Below are positions 1 to 8,334 of a stretch of DNA of 64,000 nucleotides, piece after piece. Under the pieces are notes generated by a model, which had not been told where the DNA came from, searched no databases, and saw only the letters and a program-made list of their open reading frames with translations. Every line of letters begins with the position of its first letter. Position 1 is the stretch's first letter. A program made the translations under genes and the position numbers. The stretch is from Chloroflexota bacterium (lineage in GTDB: Bacteria > Chloroflexota > Limnocylindria > Limnocylindrales > CSP1-4): the NCBI GenBank assembly GCA_016191395.1, contig JACPOS010000002.1, positions 1-64,000 of the forward strand, given 5' to 3'.

Positions 1-92
1 GCCGTCTCGAACACGAGCCGGACGGCACGCTCTCTCAGCTCCGGTGGATACCGCCGCGGGGCGGGGCGGGAGGGGTGATCGTGTTGTGCCAT
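1..92 (-). CDS. IS3-family transposase OrfA, N-terminal fragment (cut by window edge)
   Basis: Reading leftwards from an ATG at 92, the frame encodes about 30 residues including RRYPPELRERAVRLVFE. This is the typical start of the helix-turn-helix OrfA protein of IS3 elements, which binds the terminal repeats. In that family OrfA is followed by OrfB, the DDE catalytic subunit, produced by programmed frameshifting; that part lies outside the window. Whether the element is intact cannot be judged. It sits about 80 bp beyond the 3' end of the tRNA-Ser gene, in a gene-poor stretch where insertion would do little harm. Confidence 0.75.
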   Translation of the reverse strand, partial: MAQHDHPSRPAPRRYPPELRERAVRLVFET

Positions 93-141
93 GACTCCAT
101 TCTCCAAGAGATGGAGTCTCCATCGAAGTCAGTACGGTTCA
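1..141 (-). mobile_element. IS3-family insertion sequence, terminal fragment
   Basis: The left edge of the window is the end of an insertion sequence that continues outside it. The outer boundary appears to be position 141, where the minus strand begins TGAACCGTACTGAC, which resembles the TGAACCG-type terminal repeats of actinobacterial and proteobacterial IS3 elements. Between this end and the transposase start is an imperfect hairpin at 93-118 (arms GACTCCAT and ATGGAGTC). The second end, the direct target repeats and most of the transposase are not visible. The IS3 assignment rests on the transposase N-terminus plus the terminal sequence. Confidence 0.7.
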
Positions 142-223
142 GACCCGCCGATCCAGCCCAGAGTGGCGTCATCAACTATTGAAAATCCGAATCCAGAATC
201 CCGGGGTCCGATCGTCACGTATT

Positions 224-309
224 TGGCGGAGAGGGTGGGATTCGAACCCACGGGGCTTGCACCCGCCTGTTTTCAAGACAGGACCGTTCAACCGCTCCGG
301 CACCTCTCC
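224..309 (-). tRNA. tRNA-Ser (anticodon TGA)
   Basis: The minus strand folds as an 86-nt class II tRNA. The acceptor arm pairs GGAGAGG with CCTCTCC, followed by discriminator G and an encoded CCA (plus-strand TGG at 224-226). The anticodon loop CTTGAAA carries TGA, which reads UCN serine codons. The T-loop is GGTTCGAATCC, and the long variable arm expected of tRNA-Ser is present. It lies 49 bp downstream of serS in the same orientation, so the serine tRNA and its synthetase are neighbours and could share transcripts. Confidence 0.96.
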
Positions 310-358
310 ACGCCGGAGGATACCAATCGACCGGGAGCCGGCCGCCAGGTGCGGGCTT

Positions 359-1705
359 CTAGGTGCGTGCCTCGATGCGCTCCAGGCCGAGGTACGGCCC
401 GAGGACCTCGGGTACGAGGATGGAGCCGTCCGGCTGCTGGTATGTCTCGATGATCGCGGCGACGGTGCGTGCCAGCGCGAGGCCGGAGCCGTTGAGCGTG
501 TGGACCAGCTCCGCCTTGCCGCCCTTCTCCGCGCGGTAGCGAATGGCCATCCTCCGCGCCTGGTAGTCGCCGAAGTTTGAGCAGGAGCTGACCTCCAGCC
601 AGCGCTCCACGCCCGGCGCCCAGACCTCCAGGTCGTACTTGCGCGACTGGACGAAGCCCATCTCGCCGGTGGACATGAGCAGTACGCGGTAGGCAAGGCC
701 GAGCCGCTGGAGGAGGTCCTCGGCTCGACCGGTCATCCACTCGAGTGCCTGCTGGGACACCTCCGGGCGCTCTAACAGCACCATCTCCACCTTGTCGAAC
801 TGGTGGACGCGGAGGATGCCCCGCGTGTCCTTGCCGGCCGCGCCCGCCTCGCGGCGGAAGCACGGCGTGTAGGCGACGTAGTGGATCGGCAGCGTCGCGG
901 GCTCCAGGATCTCGTCACGGTGCAGGTTGGTGACCGGCACCTCCGCGGTCGGGACCAGGTACAGGTCGTCGCGGGTGACGACGTACATCTGGTCTTCCTT
1001 GTCCGGGATCTGTCCCGTGCCGCGCGCCGACGCCTGGTTGATCAGGACCGGCGGCCAGATCTCCGTGAAGCCGTTCTCGCGGGTGTGAACGTCGAGGAAC
1101 CAGGAGATCAGCGCGCGCTGCAGTGCAGCGCCGGCGCCCTTGTAGACCGGGAAGCCGGAGCCGGTGATCTTCGCCCCGCGGGGCAGGTCGATGATGTCCA
1201 GGGCCTCCGCGACGTCCCAGTGCGGCTTCCGCTCCCAGGTCTCGCCACCGCCGCGCGCATCCGCGCCGACCTCGCCATCAACCGGCTGCACGCGACCGAG
1301 CTGCTCGCCCCACGTTCGAATCGTGACGTTCGCCTCCTCGCCACCCACCGGCACGTCCGGCTCGGCGGGATTCGGGATCCGGAGCAGGAGGTCCTCGACC
1401 TGCGCCTCGATGGTCGCCAGCTCCGCCTCGAGAGCCGCCAGGCGAGCGCCGATCTCCGTGGACCTCGCGCGGAGCGCCGCGACCTCCGGCCCGTCCGGCT
1501 TCGCTCCACCCTTGATGGTCTCGCCGATCGACTTCGACGCGGTGTTGCGCTCGGCGCGGAGGCCGTCCGCCTCGCCCTGGAGCTCGCGACGGCGCGCGTC
1601 GGCGGCGAGTGCGGCATCGACCAGCGCCGGGTCCTCGCGCTTGTCGATCGCGCCCTTCCGGATCGCGTCCGGCTCCTCCCGGAGCCGCTGCAGCCCGACG
1701 CTCAT
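359..1705 (-). CDS. serS: Serine--tRNA ligase
   Basis: Class II aminoacyl-tRNA synthetase that charges tRNA-Ser with serine, 448 residues, the usual length. The N-terminal part is the coiled-coil arm that contacts the long variable arm of tRNA-Ser (DAIRKGAIDKRED, then an Arg/Glu-rich helical hairpin). The catalytic part shows class II motif 2 (TRGILRVHQFDKVEM) and motif 3 (GSGLALARTVAAIIE). An open frame extends upstream into lysS, but the ATG at 1705 (MSVGLQRLREEP) matches the family N-terminus and lies 11 nt after the lysS stop codon. It is the last protein gene of a greA-lysS-serS run and is followed by the tRNA-Ser gene. Confidence 0.95.
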   Translation of the reverse strand: MSVGLQRLREEPDAIRKGAIDKREDPALVDAALAADARRRELQGEADGLRAERNTASKSIGETIKGGAKPDGPEVAALRARSTEIGARLAALEAELATIEAQVEDLLLRIPNPAEPDVPVGGEEANVTIRTWGEQLGRVQPVDGEVGADARGGGETWERKPHWDVAEALDIIDLPRGAKITGSGFPVYKGAGAALQRALISWFLDVHTRENGFTEIWPPVLINQASARGTGQIPDKEDQMYVVTRDDLYLVPTAEVPVTNLHRDEILEPATLPIHYVAYTPCFRREAGAAGKDTRGILRVHQFDKVEMVLLERPEVSQQALEWMTGRAEDLLQRLGLAYRVLLMSTGEMGFVQSRKYDLEVWAPGVERWLEVSSCSNFGDYQARRMAIRYRAEKGGKAELVHTLNGSGLALARTVAAIIETYQQPDGSILVPEVLGPYLGLERIEART

Positions 1706-1715
1706 GCGAGCTCGC

Positions 1716-3308
1716 TCATGCCGCCAGTGTGCCCCCGCCGGCGGCCTCTCGCAGGCGGGCGATGACGAACGCGCGGTCCAGGCTCGCAAGGAGCATGCCG
1801 GCGCGCGGCCCGTTGGGCCGGCCGAGGAACGCGGCGTACAGCGCCGCGAAGGCGCGGCCGGCCGGCAGCCCACCGCTCGTCGCGGTCTCGAAGATCGCGG
1901 CCTGCCAGTCGTCGCCCGAGCGCGCCGTGGCGTCCTCCGCAAGCGTGGCGAGGAAGGCGCGCTGCTCCGCATCGAGGTTGCCGACGGCATCGGGCAGTGT
2001 GTCCTGCACGCGCATCCGTGCCCGATCGGGTGCGTAATCGTCCAGCCAGACCCTGGCGGCGGCGAGGCGCTCGTCGAGGATCGCCGCCTCGTGCGCCGTC
2101 AGGGCACTCCCCTTCTCCGTTGCCATCAGCGCGGGCACGTCCGCGCCCGGAACCTGCAGGAGGAACGCGAGGTGCGAGAAGGCGGGCCGGAACGCCGCCG
2201 CCTCGGCGTCGAGGTCGGCGTCCGGCTCGCGCAGGGCGTAGCGGAAGATCGATGCGAACCCGGGCGGCAGCTCGCCCTTGACCTCGCGGCCCGCCGTGGC
2301 GGCGCCCAACCGGTCGAACTCGTCGAACAGGCGCGGGACCGCGTCGGTCCCCTCGGGCTCGAAGTCGATCGCGCTGTTCGGCCGCGAGCGGATCATCAGG
2401 GTCCGGAGTGGCTCCGGCGGGAGCACCTCGACGATCCGGTGCGCGGCCGTCCCGCGGCCCTTCGACGTGGACATCTTCTTCCCGCCGACGTTCAGGAACT
2501 CGTATGGGACGTTGATCGGCGGCTCGCGCTCGAACACCTCGCGCGCGATCGCCTCGCTCCGGTCACGGGACCCGCCCGCGGTTGCGAGGTCCTTCCCGCA
2601 TGGCTCGATCGTGACCCCGAAGAGCGACCACTGCGCCGCCCACTCCAGGTTCCAGGGGAGCTTCGCCCGACCGCCGAACGGCGAGATCCAGCCTGAAGCG
2701 CCACAGCCGCGCGCCCAGGTCACGAGCTCCGCGCGGCACTCGTAGAACACGCGCTCGCCGTCCCACTTCGTGACGATCGTGGTGCCGACGCGGCCGCACG
2801 TCTCGCAGATGGCGAGGACCGGGTGCCACGTGTCGGGATGCTGCACGTTGGACACGCGACGGTAGAGATCGCGCACCACGTGCGCGCGCTCGAGGGCCGT
2901 CCGGATGAAGCCGTCCATCGCGCCGGTCGGGTAGATGTCGCTCATCCAGTAGTAGCGGTCCGGCTTGACCCCGAGGTCGGCGAACAGGTCGATGAACACC
3001 TGCGCGTGATGGCGTGCGTACGAGGCGTGCCCGTCGGCGAGCTGGTCGGGGATGTGGGCGAGCGGCACGCCCATGGAGCGCTCGATCGCGTCCGGCGTCA
3101 GCAGCGCCTGGGCGTCCATCGCGTCGAGGTCGTCGACGCCGTACAGGAGCGTGGTCTCGTGGCCGGCCGCGCGCAAGGCGCGGGTGATGACGTCGAGGAT
3201 GACCGGCCCGCGCAGGCTCCCAACGTGGACCGTTCCGGATGGCGTCTTCGAGTCGTTGACGACCTGGGGTCCGCTGACCCGCGCCGCCAGCTCGTCAGCC
3301 CACTCCAT
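1716..3308 (-). CDS. lysS: Lysine--tRNA ligase, class I (archaeal type)
   Basis: 530-residue class I lysyl-tRNA synthetase, unrelated in fold to the class II LysRS of most bacteria. The ATP-binding HIGH signature is present as HVGSLRG (residues 28-34) and the KMSKS signature as KKMSTSKG (residues 277-284). A cysteine pair, CETCGR (about residues 168-173), lies in the inserted region before the KMSKS loop. Class I LysRS is the rule in archaea and occurs in scattered bacteria such as streptomycetes, alphaproteobacteria and spirochaetes, so it is a useful lineage marker. It follows greA by 15 nt and precedes serS by 10 nt, consistent with one transcript. Confidence 0.94.
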   Translation of the reverse strand: MEWADELAARVSGPQVVNDSKTPSGTVHVGSLRGPVILDVITRALRAAGHETTLLYGVDDLDAMDAQALLTPDAIERSMGVPLAHIPDQLADGHASYARHHAQVFIDLFADLGVKPDRYYWMSDIYPTGAMDGFIRTALERAHVVRDLYRRVSNVQHPDTWHPVLAICETCGRVGTTIVTKWDGERVFYECRAELVTWARGCGASGWISPFGGRAKLPWNLEWAAQWSLFGVTIEPCGKDLATAGGSRDRSEAIAREVFEREPPINVPYEFLNVGGKKMSTSKGRGTAAHRIVEVLPPEPLRTLMIRSRPNSAIDFEPEGTDAVPRLFDEFDRLGAATAGREVKGELPPGFASIFRYALREPDADLDAEAAAFRPAFSHLAFLLQVPGADVPALMATEKGSALTAHEAAILDERLAAARVWLDDYAPDRARMRVQDTLPDAVGNLDAEQRAFLATLAEDATARSGDDWQAAIFETATSGGLPAGRAFAALYAAFLGRPNGPRAGMLLASLDRAFVIARLREAAGGGTLAA

Positions 3309-3323
3309 GGCTGCGAGCCCGCC

Positions 3324-3788
3324 CTACGAGATCGCGACGATCTTGTAGGCGATGTCGCCCGCGGGCACCGAGACGGTGATGTTCTCGCCCTTCTTCTTGC
3401 CGAGCAGGGCGCGACCGACCGGGCTCTCGTTGCTGATCCGGCCCTCGGTCGGCTTGGCCTCCGTGGAGCCCACGATGGTGAAGCTCTGGGCGCCGTCCGG
3501 GCCATCCACCTTCACGGTGGAGCCGATCTGGACGTGGTCGTTCGTGTGGTGCTCATCGATGAGGGTCGCGTTCTTGATGAGCGCCTCGAGCATCTGGATC
3601 CGGCCCTCCACGAAGGCCTGCTCGTTCTTGGCGTCCTCGTACTCGGCGTTCTCCGTGAGGTCGCCATGCTCCTTGGCGTCGTGGATCCGGCCGGCAATCT
3701 CCGGCCGGCGAACGGACACCATCTCCTCGAGCTCGTGGCGGAGCTTGTCGAGGCCGTCTTTGCTGATGTAGGTGGGCTTGATGTTCAC
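3324..3788 (-). CDS. greA: Transcription elongation factor GreA
   Basis: 154-residue GreA protein that inserts its coiled coil into the RNA polymerase secondary channel and stimulates cleavage of backtracked RNA. The N-terminal coiled coil contains the acidic tip region GDLTENAEYEDAKNEQ, which carries the catalytic Asp/Glu pair. The C-terminal globular domain includes SPVGRALLGKKKGE, typical of the family. The start codon is GTG at 3788; a TATGAC box lies 6 nt upstream and no Shine-Dalgarno is evident, so the message is probably leaderless. First gene of greA-lysS-serS. Confidence 0.96.
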   Translation of the reverse strand: MNIKPTYISKDGLDKLRHELEEMVSVRRPEIAGRIHDAKEHGDLTENAEYEDAKNEQAFVEGRIQMLEALIKNATLIDEHHTNDHVQIGSTVKVDGPDGAQSFTIVGSTEAKPTEGRISNESPVGRALLGKKKGENITVSVPAGDIAYKIVAIS

Positions 3789-3794
3789 GGTGAT

Positions 3795-3800
3795 GTCATA
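3795..3800 (-). promoter_or_regulatory. Predicted -10 box of greA-lysS-serS
   Basis: TATGAC on the minus strand, 6 nt before the GTG start of greA. The spacing fits leaderless transcription seen at many other genes here. The last base departs from the TANNNT pattern, so support is moderate. The upstream space to argR (3801-3919) shows no other gene. Confidence 0.45.
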
Positions 3801-3919
3801 CCCCGGAATAAGGAAAGAACCCCAGCCCCGCGGCGTCGTTCCGCGTGCTGGAGTCCGAGTCGGGCGCGAAGCCTACAACCGGCCCGGAGGGGTGTCAAAG
3901 ACGGGTCGATCGAGCGGCC

Positions 3920-4390
3920 TCACGGGCGTCCGCTGAGCGCGATGACACGGTCCCGGAGCCGTCGCAGTGAACCCTTGTCGGGCGTCGCGACGAAGACGGT
4001 GTCGTCCCCGGCGATCGAGCCGACGACCTCCGGCCAGCGTGCGCGATCCATGGCGGCAGCGATTGCGTGGGCCGATCCCGGCAGGGTCCTGATCACGAGG
4101 ATCAACGCCGCGGCGCGAACCTCCACGGGGAGATCGGCGAGCAGCCGGCGAAGCCGGTCCTCGCCGGACGCCTCCGCGTCCCGGAGGCGGGCAGGCACCA
4201 CGTACACGGAGCGTCCATCGCGGCTGCCCTTGCCGAGGCCCAGCTCCTTGACGTCCCGGCTCACGGTGGCCTGCGTGGCGCGGAACCCACGATCCCGGAG
4301 CGCCGCGGCCAGCTCCTGCTGGGTTCGAATGGGGCGCTGCTCCACCAGGTCCCGGATGGCGCGCTGGCGGACCTGCTTCATGACCTCCAT
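3920..4390 (-). CDS. argR: Arginine repressor ArgR
   Basis: 156-residue transcription factor that senses arginine and in other bacteria controls its synthesis and degradation genes. The N-terminal winged helix contains TQATVSRDVKELGLGK, the recognition segment of the family. The C-terminal oligomerisation and arginine-binding domain shows PGSAHAIAAAMD and SIAGDDTVFVATPD, matching the GSA and GDDT signatures. It begins 21 nt after the uppP stop on the same strand, so it may be the distal gene of hppA-uppP-argR. No arginine biosynthesis genes are in the window, but arginine is a building block of the cyanophycin made by the locus near 31-34 kb; regulation of that locus is only a possibility. 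Confidence 0.93.
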   Translation of the reverse strand: MEVMKQVRQRAIRDLVEQRPIRTQQELAAALRDRGFRATQATVSRDVKELGLGKGSRDGRSVYVVPARLRDAEASGEDRLRRLLADLPVEVRAAALILVIRTLPGSAHAIAAAMDRARWPEVVGSIAGDDTVFVATPDKGSLRRLRDRVIALSGRP

Positions 4391-4411
4391 CGGGTCACCG
4401 GACCTCGGCCA

Positions 4412-5248
4412 TCACCGGTCCCACAGCCCGAGCCAGGCCACGACCACGACGGCCGCGAGCACGATCCGGTAGAGCACGAACACGCCCGTGCTGTGCGTTC
4501 GGAGGTAGCGCAGCGTCGCGGCGATCGCGAGCAGGCCCGCGGCCAGGCTCGCGAGCATGCCCAGGGCGAGCGGGGCGAGCGGCACGTCCACGCCCGCCTC
4601 GCCGGTCAGGATCTTCCGGAACTCCCACAACCCGGCGCCGGCGGTGATCGGCGTGGCCATCAGGAACGAGAAGCGGGCCGCAGCCTCGCGATCGAGGCCC
4701 GCGAACAGCCCGGCGGAGATGGAGATGCCGGAACGGCTGATGCCCGGAACCAGCGCGAGCGCCTGCGCCGCGCCGATGCCAATGGCGATCGGGAACGTGA
4801 CACCATCGATCTGGCGAGTCCTGGACCCGAGGCGATCGGCAAGCCACAGGATGGCCGCGCCGATCACGAGCGTGACGGCGACCAGGCGGGGCTCACGGAA
4901 GGCCGTCTCGATGGCGTCGTTGAGCAGGACGCCGGCGATGACCGCCGGGATGGTGGACGCGACCAGCAGCCACGCGAGCTTGCGGTCCGTGTCACCCCGG
5001 AACGACCGGTCGCGGATCGCCGCGAGCCCGGCCGGGATGAGCCGTCGCCAGTCAGCCTGGAAGTACAGCAGGAGCGCCAGCAGCGTGGCCACGTGGAGCA
5101 TCACGCTGAACGCGAGGCTCTCGATGAACGGATCCGTCCAGCCAAGCAATGCCGGAACGATGATCAGGTGCCCCGAACTGGAGACCGGCAGGAACTCCGT
5201 GAGTCCCTGCACCATCCCCAGGACGATGGCCTGGATCAGTTGATCCAT
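4412..5248 (-). CDS. uppP: Undecaprenyl-diphosphatase UppP (BacA)
   Basis: 278-residue polytopic membrane enzyme that dephosphorylates undecaprenyl pyrophosphate to recycle the lipid carrier of cell-wall synthesis; overproduction gives bacitracin resistance in other bacteria. The two conserved regions are visible: GLTEFLPVSSSGHL near the N-terminus, with the catalytic Glu and Ser-rich loop, and VPGISRSGISISAG in the second half with the essential Arg. About eight hydrophobic segments are present. It lies 38 nt downstream of hppA in the same direction, so two enzymes that act on pyrophosphate bonds are probably co-transcribed. Confidence 0.95.
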   Translation of the reverse strand: MDQLIQAIVLGMVQGLTEFLPVSSSGHLIIVPALLGWTDPFIESLAFSVMLHVATLLALLLYFQADWRRLIPAGLAAIRDRSFRGDTDRKLAWLLVASTIPAVIAGVLLNDAIETAFREPRLVAVTLVIGAAILWLADRLGSRTRQIDGVTFPIAIGIGAAQALALVPGISRSGISISAGLFAGLDREAAARFSFLMATPITAGAGLWEFRKILTGEAGVDVPLAPLALGMLASLAAGLLAIAATLRYLRTHSTGVFVLYRIVLAAVVVVAWLGLWDR

Positions 5249-5286
5249 GACGTGTCAGTTCCTTCGCGGCCGCGGGCCGCCTCGCG

Positions 5287-7497
5287 CTAGCGGATGAAGA
5301 GCGGGGCGAGCACCAGCGTGATCGTGGCCAGCAGCTTGACGAGGACGTGCAGCGACGGGCCCGCAGTGTCCTTGAACGGGTCGCCGACGGTATCGCCGAC
5401 GACGGCGGCGGCGTGGGCGTCGGAGCCCTTGCCGAGGACGTTGCCGTCCGCATCCTTGAGGTGGCCTGACTCGATGTACTTCTTGGCGTTGTCCCACGCG
5501 CCACCGCCGTTGTTCAGCACCGTGGCGAGCATGACGCCCGCGATGGTGCCGACCATCAGCATGCCGGCGACAGCCTCGTAGCCGAGGAGGAGGCCGACGA
5601 TGACCGGCGTCGCGACGGCGACGAGGCCCGGCGCGACCATCTGGCGAAGGGCGGCCTTCGTCGTGATGTCCACGACCCGGGCGTAGTCCGGACGCTGGCT
5701 GTAGTCCATGATCCCGGGCATCTCCCGGAACTGGCGGCGGACCTCGACGATGATCGACTGGGCCGTGGTGCCGACCGCGCGGATCGCGAGCGAGCTGAAG
5801 AAATAGACGAGCATCGCGGCGATGAGCGCGGCGATGAACACGTCCACGTTGGCGAGGTTGACCGACTCCATGAGCGGCTTGCCCTGGCGGGCGAGGATCA
5901 GGTTGACCTTGTCGATGTAGGCGCTGAAGAGCAGGAACGCGGCGAGCGACGCCGACGCGATGGCGTAGCCCTTGGTCAGGGCCTTGGTGGTGTTCCCGAC
6001 CGCGTCGAGGCGGTCCGTGATCTCGCGCGCGCCCTTCTCGGCGCGGCTGAACTCGGCGATGCCGCCGGCGTTGTCCGTGATCGGGCCGAAGGTGTCCATC
6101 GCGAGGATGTACGCGGTGGTCATGAGCATGCCCATGGTCGCGACCGCGGTGCCGAAGATGCCGCCGACGTTGCGGCCGTCTGCGCTCACGAGGCCCGCCT
6201 GTCCGCCGAGCCAATGGCTGGCGAACAGCGCGACCCCGATCGTGATCGCGGTGACGAACGTGGTCTCGAAGCCGACCGCGGTGCCGGAGATGATGTTCGT
6301 CGCCGGACCGGTCTTGGAGGCCTCGGCGATCTCGCGGACCGGGCGGTAGGAGCCGGCCGTGTAGAACTGGGTGATATAGACGAACGCGACGCTCGTCGCC
6401 AGGCCGACGATGCCGGCCGCGAAGAAGTACATCCAGGTCGGCAGCTTGAGGAAGTCGCCGATCGCGCCGTTCGTGTTCATCATCACGTACGTCGTGATGC
6501 CCAGGCCCACAACGGACAGCAGGGTCGTGACCCAGTAGCCGCGGTTGAGCATGTTCATCGGGTTCTCCGTCTCGCTGCCGCGGACGAAGAAGATCGCGAC
6601 GATCGTGGCCAGGAGGCCGAACGCTCGGACGACGAGCGGGAAGAAGATCCACGCCGAAGGGTTCGGCCAGCCGGCCGCCTGTGCGATGACGAATGCGCCG
6701 ACGCCCAGGATCATCGCGCCGATGTTCTCGGCGGCGGTGGACTCGAACAGGTCCGCGCCTCGGCCGGCGCAGTCGCCGACGTTGTCGCCGACGAGGTCTG
6801 CCACGACGCCCGCGTTGCGCGGATCGTCCTCGGGGATGCCCTTCTCCACCTTGCCGACGAGGTCGGAGCCCACGTCAGCCGCCTTGGTGTAGATGCCGCC
6901 GCCGAGCTGGGCAAAGAGCGCCACGAACGAGGCGCCGAAGCCGTAGCCCACGATGAGGAACGGGGCCTGCCTGACGGTCTCCGGGTTCAGGCCCCCGAAG
7001 GCGACGAACATGCCGTAGACCCCGAGCAGCGACAGCGAGACGACGAGGAAGCCGGAGACGGCGCCGCCGCGCATCGCGACCTGGACCGCCTCCACGAGGC
7101 TGCGGCGCGCGGCCGCGGCGGTGCGCACGTTGGAGCGCACGCTGATGAACATCCCGATGATGCCCGAGGCCATCGAGCAGACCGCACCGACGAGGAACGC
7201 GATGCCGGTTCGAATGCCGAGCTCTGTGCCGAAGACGTCCGTGTCGGCGACGTCCTTCGTCTCGAACGCGGCGATGAGGATGCCGACCCCGACGGCACCG
7301 ACGACGGCGAGGATCGCGATCGTCGTGTACTGGCGTCGGATGAACGCGACCGCCCCTTCGAAGATCGTGCCGGCGACGTCCTGCATGGCCTGGGTGCCCG
7401 TGTCCCGTGCCAGCACGTCGCGGGCGAGGTACATGGCGAAGAGGACGGCAACGACGCCGGCGATCGGGATGATCAGTTGGAGCGTGCTCGCATCCAT
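5287..7497 (-). CDS. hppA: Membrane-bound proton-translocating pyrophosphatase, K+-independent type
   Basis: 736-residue integral membrane pump that couples hydrolysis of pyrophosphate to proton export. The pyrophosphate site is shown by DVGSDLVGKVEKGIPEDDPR and by DNVGDCAGRGADLFES. The segment GNTTKALTKGYAIASA has lysine where K+-dependent enzymes carry alanine, so this should be the K+-insensitive class. About 16 membrane segments are expected. A GGAGG site lies 13 nt before the ATG. The predicted promoter (TAGACT, 7623-7628) leaves a leader of roughly 120 nt, unusually long for this window. First gene of hppA-uppP and perhaps argR. Confidence 0.95.
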   Translation of the reverse strand: MDASTLQLIIPIAGVVAVLFAMYLARDVLARDTGTQAMQDVAGTIFEGAVAFIRRQYTTIAILAVVGAVGVGILIAAFETKDVADTDVFGTELGIRTGIAFLVGAVCSMASGIIGMFISVRSNVRTAAAARRSLVEAVQVAMRGGAVSGFLVVSLSLLGVYGMFVAFGGLNPETVRQAPFLIVGYGFGASFVALFAQLGGGIYTKAADVGSDLVGKVEKGIPEDDPRNAGVVADLVGDNVGDCAGRGADLFESTAAENIGAMILGVGAFVIAQAAGWPNPSAWIFFPLVVRAFGLLATIVAIFFVRGSETENPMNMLNRGYWVTTLLSVVGLGITTYVMMNTNGAIGDFLKLPTWMYFFAAGIVGLATSVAFVYITQFYTAGSYRPVREIAEASKTGPATNIISGTAVGFETTFVTAITIGVALFASHWLGGQAGLVSADGRNVGGIFGTAVATMGMLMTTAYILAMDTFGPITDNAGGIAEFSRAEKGAREITDRLDAVGNTTKALTKGYAIASASLAAFLLFSAYIDKVNLILARQGKPLMESVNLANVDVFIAALIAAMLVYFFSSLAIRAVGTTAQSIIVEVRRQFREMPGIMDYSQRPDYARVVDITTKAALRQMVAPGLVAVATPVIVGLLLGYEAVAGMLMVGTIAGVMLATVLNNGGGAWDNAKKYIESGHLKDADGNVLGKGSDAHAAAVVGDTVGDPFKDTAGPSLHVLVKLLATITLVLAPLFIR

Positions 7498-7622
7498 TGG
7501 GCTGGGTGATCCTCCAGGCTCATGGGTTCGTGCACGGACACCCGTGGGCAGGGCGTCGCACGTGCATGGTTCTCAGGAAAGGCGATGGCCCTTGCTCGAT
7601 TGAGCCCTCCGGGCCGCGCCGG

Positions 7623-7651
7623 AGTCTAGCACGGGGTCCCGCCCCTATACT
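7623..7651. promoter_or_regulatory. Divergent promoter pair, hppA (minus) and lepB (plus)
   Basis: A minus-strand TAGACT box at 7623-7628 faces hppA and a plus-strand TATACT box at 7646-7651 faces lepB. The 17 bp between them places each hexamer where the -35 element of the other promoter would be. TATACT is the best -10 match in the window. No TTGACA-like -35 is evident on either side. The call rests on motif match and on the same geometry at other divergent gene pairs in the window. Confidence 0.6.
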
Positions 7652-7660
7652 CCCGCTCCT

Positions 7661-7684
7661 GTGAGCCAGCGACCCCCTGCATGA
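7661..7684 (+). CDS. Seven-codon upstream ORF overlapping lepB
   Basis: A GTG at 7661 lies 9 nt after the TATACT box, the spacing used for leaderless starts in this window. It opens the frame M-S-Q-R-P-P-A followed by TGA. The TGA (7682-7684) overlaps the lepB ATG (7681) as ATGA, the standard junction of coupled genes here. lepB itself has no Shine-Dalgarno, so ribosomes may enter on this short frame and reinitiate on lepB. It is too short for any homology test; the evidence is purely positional. Confidence 0.4.
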   Translation: MSQRPPA

Positions 7685-8334
7685 AGCAACGCCCGGCATT
7701 GGGCTGCCTGTTCGAGGTGATCGAGACCCTCGTCCTGACGGTCATCATCTTCCTCGGCATCCAGACGTTCGTCGCGCAGCCGTACAAGGTCCAGCAGGGG
7801 TCGATGGAGACCACCCTCCTGCCCGACCAGTACGTCCTCGTGGACAAGCTGTCGCCGCGCTGGGCGCCCTACTCGCGTGGCGACATCGTCGTCTTCGATC
7901 CGCCCGAGACCTGGTCCTCGGGCGGTGGCGTGCCGTTCATCAAGCGGATCATCGGCGTGCCCGGTGACCGCGTCGTCCTCCGCGACGGGTTCGTGTACGT
8001 GAACGACGTCAAGCTGGACGAGCCGTACATCTTCAAGGACAACGGCGTGCCCCAGACGACTGAGCCGTCCGTCGGTGGGGCGAGCGAATGGCTCGTCGCG
8101 GACGGGCAGCTGCTGGTCATGGGCGACCACCGCGAGAACTCGGCTGATTCGCGCAGCTTCGGGCCGATCGAGGTCCGCCGCGTCATCGGGCGTGCGTGGC
8201 TGCGGTACTGGCCGTTCGAGACGTTCGGGATCCTTCCCAAGCTCAACCATCCAGAGCTCAACGGCCAGCCCGGCTCCACGCTCGGGCCAATCGCGAGCCC
8301 CACCCTCAGCCCGACGGTCAGCCCCACGCAATGA
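7681..8334 (+). CDS. lepB: Signal peptidase I
   Basis: 217-residue membrane-anchored serine protease that removes signal peptides from secreted proteins. A membrane anchor occupies about residues 13-32 (FEVIETLVLTVIIFLGIQTF region). The catalytic serine is Ser41 in QGSMETTL and the general-base lysine is Lys88 in FIKRIIGVPGDRV. The later GDHRENSADSRSFGPI box is also intact. A low-complexity Pro/Ser/Thr tail ends the protein. It is the first full gene of a plus-strand operon and overlaps the next gene by ATGA. Confidence 0.95.
   Translation: MKQRPALGCLFEVIETLVLTVIIFLGIQTFVAQPYKVQQGSMETTLLPDQYVLVDKLSPRWAPYSRGDIVVFDPPETWSSGGGVPFIKRIIGVPGDRVVLRDGFVYVNDVKLDEPYIFKDNGVPQTTEPSVGGASEWLVADGQLLVMGDHRENSADSRSFGPIEVRRVIGRAWLRYWPFETFGILPKLNHPELNGQPGSTLGPIASPTLSPTVSPTQ

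Noticed and set aside
359-1990. serS start about 95 codons upstream of the ATG at 1705
   Set aside because: The extension overlaps lysS in another frame and is Arg/Ser/Pro-rich shadow sequence. The ATG at 1705 matches the SerRS N-terminus.
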